Source of the DNA: AC-32 sp963788215 | Lineage (GTDB): Bacteria > Actinomycetota > Thermoleophilia > Gaiellales > Gaiellaceae | Direction: 5' to 3' | NCBI GenBank assembly: GCA_963788215.1 | Contig: CAWBFX010000003.1 | Location: forward strand, 186,001-250,000 | Length of the DNA: 64,000 nucleotides | In this document: positions 1-8,151 of the stretch, one piece after another | Position numbering within the stretch: the first letter of the stretch is position 1 | Layout of the letters: every line of letters begins with the position of its first letter | Translations under genes and position numbers: made by a program | Notes under the pieces: generated by a model | Told to the model about the DNA's origin: nothing | Seen by the model: only the letters and a program-made list of their open reading frames with translations | Databases searched by the model: none

Positions 1-39
1 GTCTTCTTGGTATTCGGGCGGAACGGCCTGACGGATCTC

Positions 40-52
40 CCCCCGCCGGGGG
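40..52 (-). terminator. GC hairpin after the anti-sigma gene
   Basis: CCCCC, a three-base loop and GGGGG form a 5-bp hairpin just past the stop codon at 56. Read on the minus strand it could end transcription of the sigma/anti-sigma unit. It has no T-tract, so this is tentative. Confidence 0.35.
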
Positions 53-55
53 ATT

Positions 56-751
56 TCAGTCGAGCCGGTGTGCGAGCTCGAGCGCCTGCGCCTTCGTCAG
101 CTTGCCTTCGAGACGCAGAGTGACCGGGCCGCGCACCCAGAGCAGGACGTTGCCGCGGATCAGGATCGGCTCTTCGCGGAAGCCGCGGCGGCGGTCGAAG
201 TACTGCAGCACGTGCGGGGCGCCCTCGAGCCAGAGCGCCGGCTGCCCGTCGACCCGGAGGCGCTCGACGTCGGTTCGGCCGGCGACGAGCTTCTCGATGA
301 ACTGCCCCTCGCCCGGGAACTCGGAGACGAGGACAGGCCGACCATAGGCACGGACGACGACCGACGCGAGCGAGTCGCCCAGCACGTACACGCGGCGGGC
401 TGCGGACGGCAGCACGAGCTTGAAGCCGAGGCGCCGCTCGGCGGCGGCGCGGGTAAGCGGCTCGCCGAGGCCGTCTGCCCGGGAGCGCTCGACGGCCGGA
501 GGAAGGGTGTCCACGCGCACGACGCTCGCGCCGCCGAGGTGGAAGAAGCGCAGAATCGCGCTCCGCGCCTGCGGGACGGCAAAGGCAATCGCGGCCGCGG
601 CGACCACGACGGCGAGCGCGACCCCGAGCGGCCGCCACGGGAACGGCCGGCGCCCTTCGAGCCGCTCGAGCACTCGCGGAGCCAGGTCCGGCGCGCCCGG
701 CACGTCCAGCTCCCGGCCTAGCTCGACGAGACGAAGCTCGAGCCCGCTCAA
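56..751 (-). CDS. Membrane-anchored anti-sigma-like protein
   Basis: This 231-residue protein has a short cytoplasmic N-terminus (about residues 1-38), one hydrophobic membrane segment at about 41-60 and a roughly 170-residue extracytoplasmic part. No zinc-finger HxxxCxxC motif is visible. The TTG start overlaps the stop of the upstream sigma factor (TTGA), so the two are translationally coupled. That arrangement is typical of an ECF sigma factor and its regulator, and the membrane topology suits an anti-sigma factor that releases sigma after an envelope signal. The anti-sigma role is inferred from position and topology. The start is chosen for the overlap; no better ATG or GTG is near. Confidence 0.6.
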   Translation of the reverse strand: MSGLELRLVELGRELDVPGAPDLAPRVLERLEGRRPFPWRPLGVALAVVVAAAAIAFAVPQARSAILRFFHLGGASVVRVDTLPPAVERSRADGLGEPLTRAAAERRLGFKLVLPSAARRVYVLGDSLASVVVRAYGRPVLVSEFPGEGQFIEKLVAGRTDVERLRVDGQPALWLEGAPHVLQYFDRRRGFREEPILIRGNVLLWVRGPVTLRLEGKLTKAQALELAHRLD

Positions 752-1305
752 GGCGTCTCCCCCAGCTCGTCTCGCAGCCGCTCCAGCGCGCGCGAGAGCC
801 TCGACTTCACGGTCCCGCGGCGAACACCGAGCGCCGCCGCCGTCTCGTCCTCGGAGAGCTCGAGGAAGTAGCGGCACGCGATCGCGTCGCGGTGCTCGTC
901 CGAGAGACGCTCGACGGCCGCGAGCAGGCGCTCGCGCTCTTCGCCCGCGAGCAGAGCCGCCTCGGGGGACGGGACCGCGTCCCCCGGGCGCTCCTCGGCG
1001 GCCACGCGCACGGCGAGCGCCTCGCGCCTGCCGGCCGCGCGCCGCCGGTTCTTCGCCTCGTTCGCGACGATCCGCAGCAGCCACGGCTTGACCGGCGCGC
1101 CGCGGCGGAAGCGGCCGAGCGCCCGGTAGGCCTTGACGAATCCGTCCTGCACGGCCTCCTCGGCATCCGCGGCGCTCCCGCCGAGCAGGTAGGCCGTTCG
1201 AAAGGCGATTCCCTGGTATGCGCGCACGATCGTCTCCCAGGCGGCGAGGTCGCCCCGCCGCGCCTGCTCCACGAGCTCTGTCTCGTCCAGTGGCCGGTCC
1301 ACCAC
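748..1305 (-). CDS. ECF-type RNA polymerase sigma factor
   Basis: A protein of about 185 residues. Sigma-70 region 2 lies at about residues 10-85 (motifs DAEEAVQDGFVKAYR and KPWLLRIVANEAKN). Region 4 lies at about 120-180 with a helix-turn-helix (LSEDETAAALGVRRGTVKSR). Region 3 is absent, as in ECF sigma factors. It would direct RNA polymerase to a small stress or envelope regulon. The start is uncertain: a GTG at 1305, with AGGAGG about 14 bases upstream, is used here; a GTG at 1320 is the other candidate. The stop overlaps the next gene, a likely anti-sigma factor. Confidence 0.88.
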   Translation of the reverse strand: MVDRPLDETELVEQARRGDLAAWETIVRAYQGIAFRTAYLLGGSAADAEEAVQDGFVKAYRALGRFRRGAPVKPWLLRIVANEAKNRRRAAGRREALAVRVAAEERPGDAVPSPEAALLAGEERERLLAAVERLSDEHRDAIACRYFLELSEDETAAALGVRRGTVKSRLSRALERLRDELGETP

Positions 1306-1344
1306 CGCCGGTCCTGACACCTCCTGCGGGGTTATGGTTCCGCC

Positions 1345-1653
1345 GTGTTCGCACGTGTCGCACGCTACGAGGTCCCTGGGGACCAGCTCGAGCAGGCCGT
1401 AGCGGCGTTCGGCGAGGCAGGCAAGCAGATCGAGCACCTCGAGGGGTTCGCGGGCGGATACGTCCTCATGGACGAAGAGGACGGCCGCACGATGACCCTG
1501 ACTCTCTGGGAGAACACCGTCGCGCTCGAGAACAGCGAGCGCCACGCGCGGAACCTCCGCCGCGAGGCTGCGGAGTCGGCCGGCGGGACGGTTCTCTCCG
1601 TGGAGAAGTTCGAGGTCGCTCAGGAGCTTGTCGCCCAGCCGTCGGGCGTCTAG
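1345..1653 (+). CDS. Small ABM-like (dimeric alpha/beta barrel) protein
   Basis: A 102-residue protein starting at GTG. It begins FARVARYEVPG and contains a GFAGGYVLMD turn and a LTLWEN strand, as in antibiotic-biosynthesis-monooxygenase-like (ABM) dimeric alpha/beta-barrel proteins. Such proteins range from oxygenases to cofactor-less or sensory proteins, and no substrate can be inferred. A related 103-residue protein is encoded at 26997-27308. It is divergent from the sigma factor gene, with about 40 bases between starts, so the promoters must overlap. Confidence 0.6.
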   Translation: MFARVARYEVPGDQLEQAVAAFGEAGKQIEHLEGFAGGYVLMDEEDGRTMTLTLWENTVALENSERHARNLRREAAESAGGTVLSVEKFEVAQELVAQPSGV

Positions 1654-1731
1654 CCGCAGCCGGCTCAACGAGTCGGGAACCACCGCCGGCCGGGCGGTGT
1701 AGTGGCGAAGCCATCCCGAAAGGAGCTCACG

Positions 1732-2307
1732 ATGAAACGCTTCCTGCTCGTACTCGCGGTCGCGCTCGCGCTGCCCGCGGTCGCCGCGGCGAAGGGACCC
1801 GATCAGGCCACGATCTCGGGGCCAGGTCTGAAGACCGTCACGCTCGACGGCAGCGGTGACTCGCTGGGGAGCGCCCTCGGCGAGCTGACCGAGCGCGCCG
1901 GCCTGTTCCCCGCGGCCTTCCAGACGTCCCCCGACCCGATGCTCTCGAGCGCGCCGACGAAGAGCCTCGGATCGAAGTACCGGATCCACTTCCGCGTTCC
2001 CGGAGGGGACAGCGGCACGTTCGCGATCGACCAGGACGTCTACCCCTACGCGAAGGGCGGAGCGCTCACCTACACAAAGCCGGGCCAGCGCATCTTCGAC
2101 AGCCGAACCCCAGGCGGCTGGTTCCTGGGCGGCGCCCAGCTCAGGCTCTTCCTGCAGCAGCACGGCTTGCCTGCCAGCGATCCCGGCGCTTCCGGCCCCT
2201 CCGGCTCGAACGCGGCGCTCGTCGCGGGCATCGCGATTCCCGGCGCGCTCGCGCTGGCGGCGGCGGGACTGCTCTACCGCCGGCGCCGTCTCGGAGGTGC
2301 CGGCTAG
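1732..2307 (+). CDS. Secreted, C-terminally anchored protein of unknown function
   Basis: A 191-residue protein. The ATG at 1732 is preceded by AAGGAG at a normal distance, which makes it a better start than the in-frame codon at 1702. A signal peptide (MKRFLLVLAVALALPAVAAA) occupies residues 1-20. The middle is soluble and rich in Gly, Ser and Pro. A hydrophobic helix near residues 163-182 followed by YRRRR gives a C-terminal membrane anchor with a cytoplasmic basic tail. No known domain is recognised. It is convergent with the VOC gene, and the stop codons overlap. Confidence 0.7.
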   Translation: MKRFLLVLAVALALPAVAAAKGPDQATISGPGLKTVTLDGSGDSLGSALGELTERAGLFPAAFQTSPDPMLSSAPTKSLGSKYRIHFRVPGGDSGTFAIDQDVYPYAKGGALTYTKPGQRIFDSRTPGGWFLGGAQLRLFLQQHGLPASDPGASGPSGSNAALVAGIAIPGALALAAAGLLYRRRRLGGAG

Positions 2308-2681
2308 AGCGGCTGCCCGAAGGCGAGGATGTACCCGTCCGGATCGCGGACGCGGATCTCGCGCTGGCCGTACGCCTGGTCGACCGGCCCGTGCAGGAGC
2401 TCGGCGCCGCGGCCCGCGAGCTCCTCGTGGAGCGCGTCCACGTCGTCGACCCAGAGGTAGACGTCGAACATGTCCGGCGGCGCCTCCTCGTGGTTCGGTC
2501 GCGACCGCGCGCCGTCGAAGCGGGCGAAATGGAAGTGGCAGCCGTCGCGCTCGGCGTAGCCGTAGTGCTCCGGGTTCACCTCCCACTGCCGCGTCTCGAA
2601 CCCGAGGGCGTCGCGGTAGTACTGCGTGGAACGCGCGACGTCCGCAACCAGCAGCACCGTTGCGTGCCCGGTGAGCGTCAC
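2304..2681 (-). CDS. VOC (glyoxalase/bleomycin-resistance) family protein
   Basis: A 125-residue single-copy VOC fold protein. Visible family signatures are TVLLVADVARSTQYYRDALGF at the N-terminus, a His-rich strand CHFHFARFD in the middle and IRVRDPDGYILAFGQPL at the C-terminus. VOC proteins use paired beta-alpha-beta-beta-beta modules to hold a metal, but the substrate cannot be told from sequence. The GTG start overlaps the dnaE stop (GTGA), so it is probably co-translated with dnaE as the last gene of that unit. Confidence 0.85.
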   Translation of the reverse strand: MTLTGHATVLLVADVARSTQYYRDALGFETRQWEVNPEHYGYAERDGCHFHFARFDGARSRPNHEEAPPDMFDVYLWVDDVDALHEELAGRGAELLHGPVDQAYGQREIRVRDPDGYILAFGQPL

Positions 2682-5600
2682 GCCACGGCGGCTTCGCCGA
2701 GCAGCGCCTTCACCTCGGCGAAGAAGTCCGGTTCCGGGCGCACGCGGTAGTCCTGGCCGAACTGGAAGACCCTGGCGCCCCCGGAGGTGACCAGGTCGAG
2801 GACGACCGGCGCCTCCCCCGGGAACTCGCGCACGACCGCAGCCAGCTCCTTGATGATCCCGGCCCGGGCACGGCGAGCGTCGAGCTTCAGCCGCACCTCG
2901 CGCCGCTCGGGAGTCGCTTCGAACGACGAGACCTCGAGCGCGATCAGCTTCGACTCGCCCTCCTTGTGGTCGACGCGCGCCTTGACGACGAGCACGGCGT
3001 CCGTCATGAGCAGCTCGCGCGAGGCCGCGTAGACCGAGTTGAAGACCACGCACTCCGCGCTGCCGAGGACGTCGTCGAGGCGCATGAAGACCATCGGGTC
3101 GCCCTTCTTCGTCGTCAGCTGCTTGATCGCGGAGACGATCCCGGCGACGGTCACGATGTCGCCGTCTCGCCGCCGCTCGAGCTCCGCGAGCGACGCGTCG
3201 GTCTTGCGGCGAAGCTGCTCGCGGATCGCCTCGAGCGGGTGCTCGCTGACGTAGAGGCCGAGCGTCTCCTTCTCCAGGCGCAGGAGGTCGTTCTTCTCGA
3301 ACTCCTCGCGGCCGATCGGCGGGTGTGCCGGCTTCTCGTCGGCCTGGGCGAAGAGCGACTCCTGGCCGCGCAAGCGCTCGTCCTGCGCGCGCTGGCCGTG
3401 GGAGAGCGCGTGCTCGAGCGCTTCGAGCATCCCGCGCCGCGACGAGCCCGTCGAGTCGAGCGCGCCGCACTTGACGAGCGACTCGAGCGCCCGCTTGTTC
3501 ACGACCTGCGGGTCGACTCGCTCGGTGAAGTCCCAGAGCGACGAGAACGCGGCGCCCTCGCCGCGCGCGGCGACGATCGCCCGCGCGGCCGAGTCGCCGA
3601 CGTTCTTGACCGCGTTCAGGCCGAAGCGGATCTTGCCCTCGACGACCGCGAAGTCGCACTGCGAGAAGTTCACGTCCGGCGGCAGGACGTCGATCCCCAT
3701 CTCGCGGCACGCGTTGACGTAGAACGGCACGCGGTCCTTCGTGTTCATCACCGACGAGATCAGCGCGGCCATGTACTCGTGCGGGTGGTTCGCCTTCAGC
3801 CAGGCCGTGCGGTAGGCGGTCAGCGCGTAGCAGGCCGAGTGCGCCTTGTTGAAGGAGTAGTCCTGCGACTGCTCCATGTCCTTCCAGAGCTGGTTCGCGA
3901 CGGCCGGCGTCGTGCCGCTGGCCGCGCAGCCCTCGAGGAACTTCTCCTTGAGGGACGCCATCAGCGAGTGGATCTTCTTGCCGATCGCCTTGCGCAGGTC
4001 GTCGGCCTCGCCCGGAGAGAAGCCCGCGATCTTCTTGGCGATGTCGAGGTACTGCTCCTGGTAGATGCAGATGCCTCCGGTGACCGCTGTGATCTCCTCC
4101 AGCCGCGGGTCGATGAACGTCACCTGCTCCTGGCCGTTCTTGCGGCGCGCGTAAGTCGGGATGTACTGCATCGGGCCCGGGCGATAGAGGGCGACGAGCG
4201 CGATCAGGTCCTCGAACTCGGTCGGCTTCACCTGGCGCAGGGCCTCGCGCATGCCCGACGACTCGAACTGGAAGACGCCGATCGAGTCGGCGCGGGCGAG
4301 CATCTCGTAGGTCTTGCGGTCGTCCATCGGGATCTTCGTGATGTCGAGACCGCCGCCGACGAGCTCGACCGCCTTGTCGATCACGTCGAGGTTGCGCAGG
4401 CCGAGGAAGTCGATCTTCAGCAGGCCGACCGCCTCGACGTCGCCGCCCGAGAACTGGGTGACGACCTCCTGGTCGGCGCCCTTCTGCTGCAGCGGGACGA
4501 CGTCGGTCAGCGGGCGGTCGGAGATCACGACGCCCGCCGCGTGGATCGAGTCCTGGCGGACGAGTCCTTCGAGCGGCTTCGCGAGGTCGACGATCTCGCG
4601 GACGAGGGGATCGTTGTCGTACGCCTGCTTGAGCTCCTGGCCGGGCTTCATGCAGTCGTCCAGGTAGACCTTCGGGCCTTCCGGGATCAGCTTCGCGACC
4701 TTGTCGACGGTGCCGTACGGGATCTCGAGCACGCGCCCGGCGTCGCGCACCGCGGCGCGGGCCATCATCGTCCCGAAGGTGATGATCTGGGCGACGCGGT
4801 CGCGCCCGTACTTCTCGGCGACGTAGTTGATGACGCGCTCGCGGCCGGCCACCGAGAAGTCGATGTCGGCGTCCGGGAGCGACTTGCGGCCCGGGTTGAG
4901 GAAGCGCTCGAAGAGCAGGCCGTAGCGGATCGGGTCGACGTCGGTGATCTCGAGGCAGTACGCGGCGAGCGAGCCCGCGGCCGAGCCGCGGCCCGGGCCG
5001 ACCTGGATCGAGTTCCGCTTGGCGAAGTTGACGAAGTCCCAGACGATCAGGAAGTAGTCCGCGAAGCCCATCTCCTTGATCGTCTTGAGCTCGAAGCGGA
5101 GGCGCTCCTGGAGCTCGGGGGTGGTCTTGCCGTAGCGCTTGAGCAGGCCCTTCTCGCAGAGCTCGACGAGGTAGTCGAAGGCGTCGCGATCCTCAGGGAC
5201 CGGGTACTTCGGGAGCAGGATCGTGCCGAGCTCGAGCTCGACGTTGCAGCGCTCCGCGATCTCGAGCGTGCGGCGCATCGCGTCCTCGAGCCCCGGGAAA
5301 TCGCCGGCGATCTCCTGCTCCGACTTGAAGAAGAACTGGTCGGTGTCGAACTTCCAGTGGTTCGGGTTCTTGAGCGAGTCGCCGGACTGGACGCAGAGCA
5401 GCGCCTCGTGCGCCTGGGCGTCCTCGTGCCGCAGGTAGTGGACGTCGCCGGTCGCGACGAGCGGCAGGCCGGCCTCGCCCGCCAGCTTCTGCAGCGCCGG
5501 GTTGATCTGCGCCTGGACGTCGAGGCCCGCGTTCTGGATCTCGACGTAGGTCGAGTCGCGCCCGAAGACCTGCGCGAGCCGGTCGAGGTCGGCGCGGGCG

Positions 5601-6052
5601 TCGTCGGGCCGGCTCTCCTCGAGCGCTTTGCAGACCCGGCCCGAGAGGCAGCCCGACAGCGCGACGACGCCGTTCGAGTGCTGCTCGAGCAGCTCCCAGT
5701 CGACCCGCGGCTTGTAGTAGTAGCCCTCGAGGTAGCCGGCCGACGACAGCTTGAGCAGGTTGCGGTAGCCGTCGTTGTTCTCGGCCAGCAGCGTCAGGTG
5801 CGCGTAGCCCTTCTTCTGCTGGCGGCGGTCCTCGGCGACGTAGACCTCGCAGCCGATCAGCGGCTTGACGCCGTGCTTGCCGGTCTCGCGAACGAGCTCG
5901 ACCGCGCCGGCGAGCGAGCCGTGGTCGGTGAGCGCGACCGCCGGCATCTCGAGCTCCGCGGCGCGCGCCGCGAGCGCGGGAATGCGGCACGCCCCGTCGA
6001 GGATCGAGTACTCGGAGTGGACGTGCAGATGGACGAAGCCGGCCTCAGCCAC
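2678..6052 (-). CDS. dnaE: DNA polymerase III alpha subunit
   Basis: A 1124-residue replicative polymerase of normal DnaE length. The PHP domain is at the N-terminus (about 6-210) with the intact HLHVHSEYS metal motif. The catalytic palm carries PDADIDF near residue 394 and LKIDFLGLRNL near 555, which supply the three acidic residues. The fingers (FNKAHSACYALTAYRTAWLKANHPHEYMAALIS region) and the OB fold (DGDIVTVAGIVSAIKQ) follow. The intact PHP metal site suggests a built-in 3'-5' proofreading nuclease, as in other PHP-positive DnaE proteins. It starts 36 bases after the SIS gene stop, so it may be read through from the sugar operon, although it probably has its own promoter. Confidence 0.97.
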   Translation of the reverse strand: MAEAGFVHLHVHSEYSILDGACRIPALAARAAELEMPAVALTDHGSLAGAVELVRETGKHGVKPLIGCEVYVAEDRRQQKKGYAHLTLLAENNDGYRNLLKLSSAGYLEGYYYKPRVDWELLEQHSNGVVALSGCLSGRVCKALEESRPDDARADLDRLAQVFGRDSTYVEIQNAGLDVQAQINPALQKLAGEAGLPLVATGDVHYLRHEDAQAHEALLCVQSGDSLKNPNHWKFDTDQFFFKSEQEIAGDFPGLEDAMRRTLEIAERCNVELELGTILLPKYPVPEDRDAFDYLVELCEKGLLKRYGKTTPELQERLRFELKTIKEMGFADYFLIVWDFVNFAKRNSIQVGPGRGSAAGSLAAYCLEITDVDPIRYGLLFERFLNPGRKSLPDADIDFSVAGRERVINYVAEKYGRDRVAQIITFGTMMARAAVRDAGRVLEIPYGTVDKVAKLIPEGPKVYLDDCMKPGQELKQAYDNDPLVREIVDLAKPLEGLVRQDSIHAAGVVISDRPLTDVVPLQQKGADQEVVTQFSGGDVEAVGLLKIDFLGLRNLDVIDKAVELVGGGLDITKIPMDDRKTYEMLARADSIGVFQFESSGMREALRQVKPTEFEDLIALVALYRPGPMQYIPTYARRKNGQEQVTFIDPRLEEITAVTGGICIYQEQYLDIAKKIAGFSPGEADDLRKAIGKKIHSLMASLKEKFLEGCAASGTTPAVANQLWKDMEQSQDYSFNKAHSACYALTAYRTAWLKANHPHEYMAALISSVMNTKDRVPFYVNACREMGIDVLPPDVNFSQCDFAVVEGKIRFGLNAVKNVGDSAARAIVAARGEGAAFSSLWDFTERVDPQVVNKRALESLVKCGALDSTGSSRRGMLEALEHALSHGQRAQDERLRGQESLFAQADEKPAHPPIGREEFEKNDLLRLEKETLGLYVSEHPLEAIREQLRRKTDASLAELERRRDGDIVTVAGIVSAIKQLTTKKGDPMVFMRLDDVLGSAECVVFNSVYAASRELLMTDAVLVVKARVDHKEGESKLIALEVSSFEATPERREVRLKLDARRARAGIIKELAAVVREFPGEAPVVLDLVTSGGARVFQFGQDYRVRPEPDFFAEVKALLGEAAVA

Positions 6053-6088
6053 GGACGTCGAGTGTAGACCTCTACTCGGAAGACACAG

Positions 6089-7141
6089 CTACTGCGCGAG
6101 TGTCACTTTGGTGAGGCGCTCGGGCTTGTCCGGGTCGAGGCCCTTCGCCTCCGCGAGTGCCGCTGCGAAGAGCTGGCCGGGCACGACCGACAGCAGCGGC
6201 GAGAGCAGCGGGACCGGGGCCTCGGGCACCGGGAGCCGCCACGCAGCCCCCTCGACCGCACCGGCCGCGCTGCCGCTCGCGACGATCGTCGCCCCCGCTT
6301 CGCGGACGCGCGCGGCCGCCTCCACGAGGGCCGGCAGGGCCGCGTCCGGCGAGGCGATCGTCCAGACCGGGAACATCGAGTCGAGCGCGGCGATCGGGCC
6401 GTGCGCGAGGTCGGTCGAGGTGAGCGGCTCGGCGGCGACACGGCAGGTCTCCGTCAGCTTGAGCGCGATCTCGCGCGCCGTCGCGAGCTCGTAGCCGCGG
6501 CCGATCACGTACATGCGGCCGACGTAGGCGAAGGCGGTCGCGACCGGCATCACGGCGGCCTCGAGCTCCGGGATCGCGTCTGCGAGGATGACCGCGGTGC
6601 GGCGAAGGCCGTCCCAGATCTCGTCCTCCCGGCCAGCGGAAGCACCCGCGAGCAGAGCGAGCGCCGCGAGCTGGTTGTAGAACGTCTTCGAAGCGGCGAC
6701 GGAGCGCTCCTCGCCGGCCTCGAGCGGCAGCGTCAGTTCCGCGTGCTCCGCAAGGGCCGAGCCGCGCTCGTTCGTCAGCGCGACCGTCAGCGCCCCCCGC
6801 TCCCGCGCGCGCTCCACGTACGAGACGACGTCGGGCGTCTGCCCCGACTGCGAGAGCGCCACGACGACCGAGCTGGAGAAGTCGATCTCCGCGCCGTAGT
6901 AGACGCTGAGCGAGATCGAGTCGCGGAGCGCAGTCCAGCCGGGCAGCAGGCCGAACGCGTAGACCCCATACGCCGCCGCGGCATCGGAGGAGCCGTGGGC
7001 GACCAGCCGCACGGTCGTCGGCTTCCGCTCGGCGCACGCGCGGCCGACCTCGACGAAGGCGTCCAGGTGCTCGAGCAGCGTCAGCAGCGCCGCCGGCTGC
7101 TCACGCACCTCGGCGAGAAAGATCCTGCGGGACGCGGTCAT
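6089..7141 (-). CDS. SIS-domain sugar isomerase/deaminase-like protein
   Basis: A 350-residue protein with two SIS (phosphosugar-binding) domains and no glutamine amidotransferase domain. Characteristic pieces are RLVAHGSSDAAAAYGVY, ALSQSGQTPDVVSYVE and EERSVAASKTFYNQLAALALL in the first domain and PIAALDSMFPVWTIASPD in the second. It resembles AgaS/GlmS-type isomerase halves that act on aminosugar phosphates, for example deaminating or isomerising GlcN-6-P-like compounds. The ATG overlaps the DppF-like gene stop (ATGA). With the kinase and GH4 glycosidase upstream, a role in breaking down an imported aminosugar is likely, though the exact substrate is inference. Confidence 0.85.
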   Translation of the reverse strand: MTASRRIFLAEVREQPAALLTLLEHLDAFVEVGRACAERKPTTVRLVAHGSSDAAAAYGVYAFGLLPGWTALRDSISLSVYYGAEIDFSSSVVVALSQSGQTPDVVSYVERARERGALTVALTNERGSALAEHAELTLPLEAGEERSVAASKTFYNQLAALALLAGASAGREDEIWDGLRRTAVILADAIPELEAAVMPVATAFAYVGRMYVIGRGYELATAREIALKLTETCRVAAEPLTSTDLAHGPIAALDSMFPVWTIASPDAALPALVEAAARVREAGATIVASGSAAGAVEGAAWRLPVPEAPVPLLSPLLSVVPGQLFAAALAEAKGLDPDKPERLTKVTLAQ

Positions 7142-8151
7142 CGCGCCTGCGCTGCAGCTTGGACAGCGTCCGCCTGGGCCACGTGACAGGCGGCCAGGCG
7201 GCGCGGGCCGAGCTCACGCAGCTCCGGGGTCACCGTGTCGCAGATCGCGATCCGGTACGGACAGCGCTGCCGGAAGCGGCACCCCTCCTCCGGGTTGACC
7301 ACCTTCGGCGGCTCGCCCACGTCCGCTGCGTCCGAGACGCCGAGGGGCGCGCGCGGGTCGGGCACCGCCGAGACGAGCAGCTGCGTGTACGGGTGCTTCG
7401 GGTTCTGGAGCACGTCCTCGGTCGGCCCCTCCTCGACGAGGTGCCCCGCGTACATGACGAGCACGCGGTCGGCGATGTAGCGGGCGCTCGCGACGTCGTG
7501 CGTGATGTAGAGGAACGAGACGCCCTCCCGCTCGCGCAGCTCGCTCATCAGGTTGAGGATCCCGATCCGGATCGAGACGTCGAGCATCGAGACGGGCTCG
7601 TCCGCGATGATCAGCTTCGGCCGGAAGGCGAGCGCCTGGGCGAAGCCGACGCGCTGCCGCTGGCCGCCGCTGAGCTCGTGCGGAAACTTGCCGATCATCG
7701 CGCCCGCGGGCACGAGGCCGACCTCGCCGAAGACCCGCTCGACCTCGCCGCGGCGAACCTTCCGCCCCTCCGCGCGCCGGTGCAGCAGCAGTGCGCGCCG
7801 GACGCCGTGAACGATCCGGTAGGCCGGGTTGATCGAGCTGTACGGGTCCTGGAAGACCATCGGGACGTCGCTCGCGTACGCGAGCCGCTCGCGCCGGGTG
7901 CGCAGCCGGCTCAGCGGCTTGCCCTCGAAGTAGATCTCGCCGCGCGTGGGCTTGTACACGCGCGCGAGCAGCCGCGCGATCGTGCTCTTGCCGCTGCCGC
8001 TCTCGCCGACGAGCGCGACGATCTCGCCGCGGCCGATCGTCAGGTCGACGTCGTCGACGGCATGGAGATGCTGCCGCGAGAAGAGCTTGCCCACCTTGAA
8101 GTGGCGCGTCAGGCCTTCGGTCCGGAGGAGCGGCTCGTTCACCGGCCTCAT
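7138..8151 (-). CDS. dppF: Oligopeptide/oligosaccharide ABC transporter ATP-binding protein
   Basis: A 337-residue ABC ATPase of the Opp/Dpp type. Walker A is GESGSGKST, the signature is LSGGQRQRVGFAQAL and Walker B is LIIADEPVSMLD. The C-terminal OppD/F extension has the cysteine-rich CRFRQRCPYRIAICD motif that binds a cluster or metal in this family. With the ATPase half of the adjacent fusion protein it would form the heterodimeric motor. Its ATG follows directly on the recovered stop of the upstream gene (TGA then ATG). The symbol reflects family only; the cargo may be an oligosaccharide rather than a peptide. Confidence 0.92.
   Translation of the reverse strand: MRPVNEPLLRTEGLTRHFKVGKLFSRQHLHAVDDVDLTIGRGEIVALVGESGSGKSTIARLLARVYKPTRGEIYFEGKPLSRLRTRRERLAYASDVPMVFQDPYSSINPAYRIVHGVRRALLLHRRAEGRKVRRGEVERVFGEVGLVPAGAMIGKFPHELSGGQRQRVGFAQALAFRPKLIIADEPVSMLDVSIRIGILNLMSELREREGVSFLYITHDVASARYIADRVLVMYAGHLVEEGPTEDVLQNPKHPYTQLLVSAVPDPRAPLGVSDAADVGEPPKVVNPEEGCRFRQRCPYRIAICDTVTPELRELGPRRLAACHVAQADAVQAAAQAR

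Noticed and set aside
2966..6067. A 1033-codon open frame on the plus strand opposite dnaE
   Set aside because: It is the antisense shadow of a GC-rich essential gene; the product is an Arg/Leu/Glu/Asp-rich low-complexity chain with no domain, and dnaE motifs on the other strand are clear.
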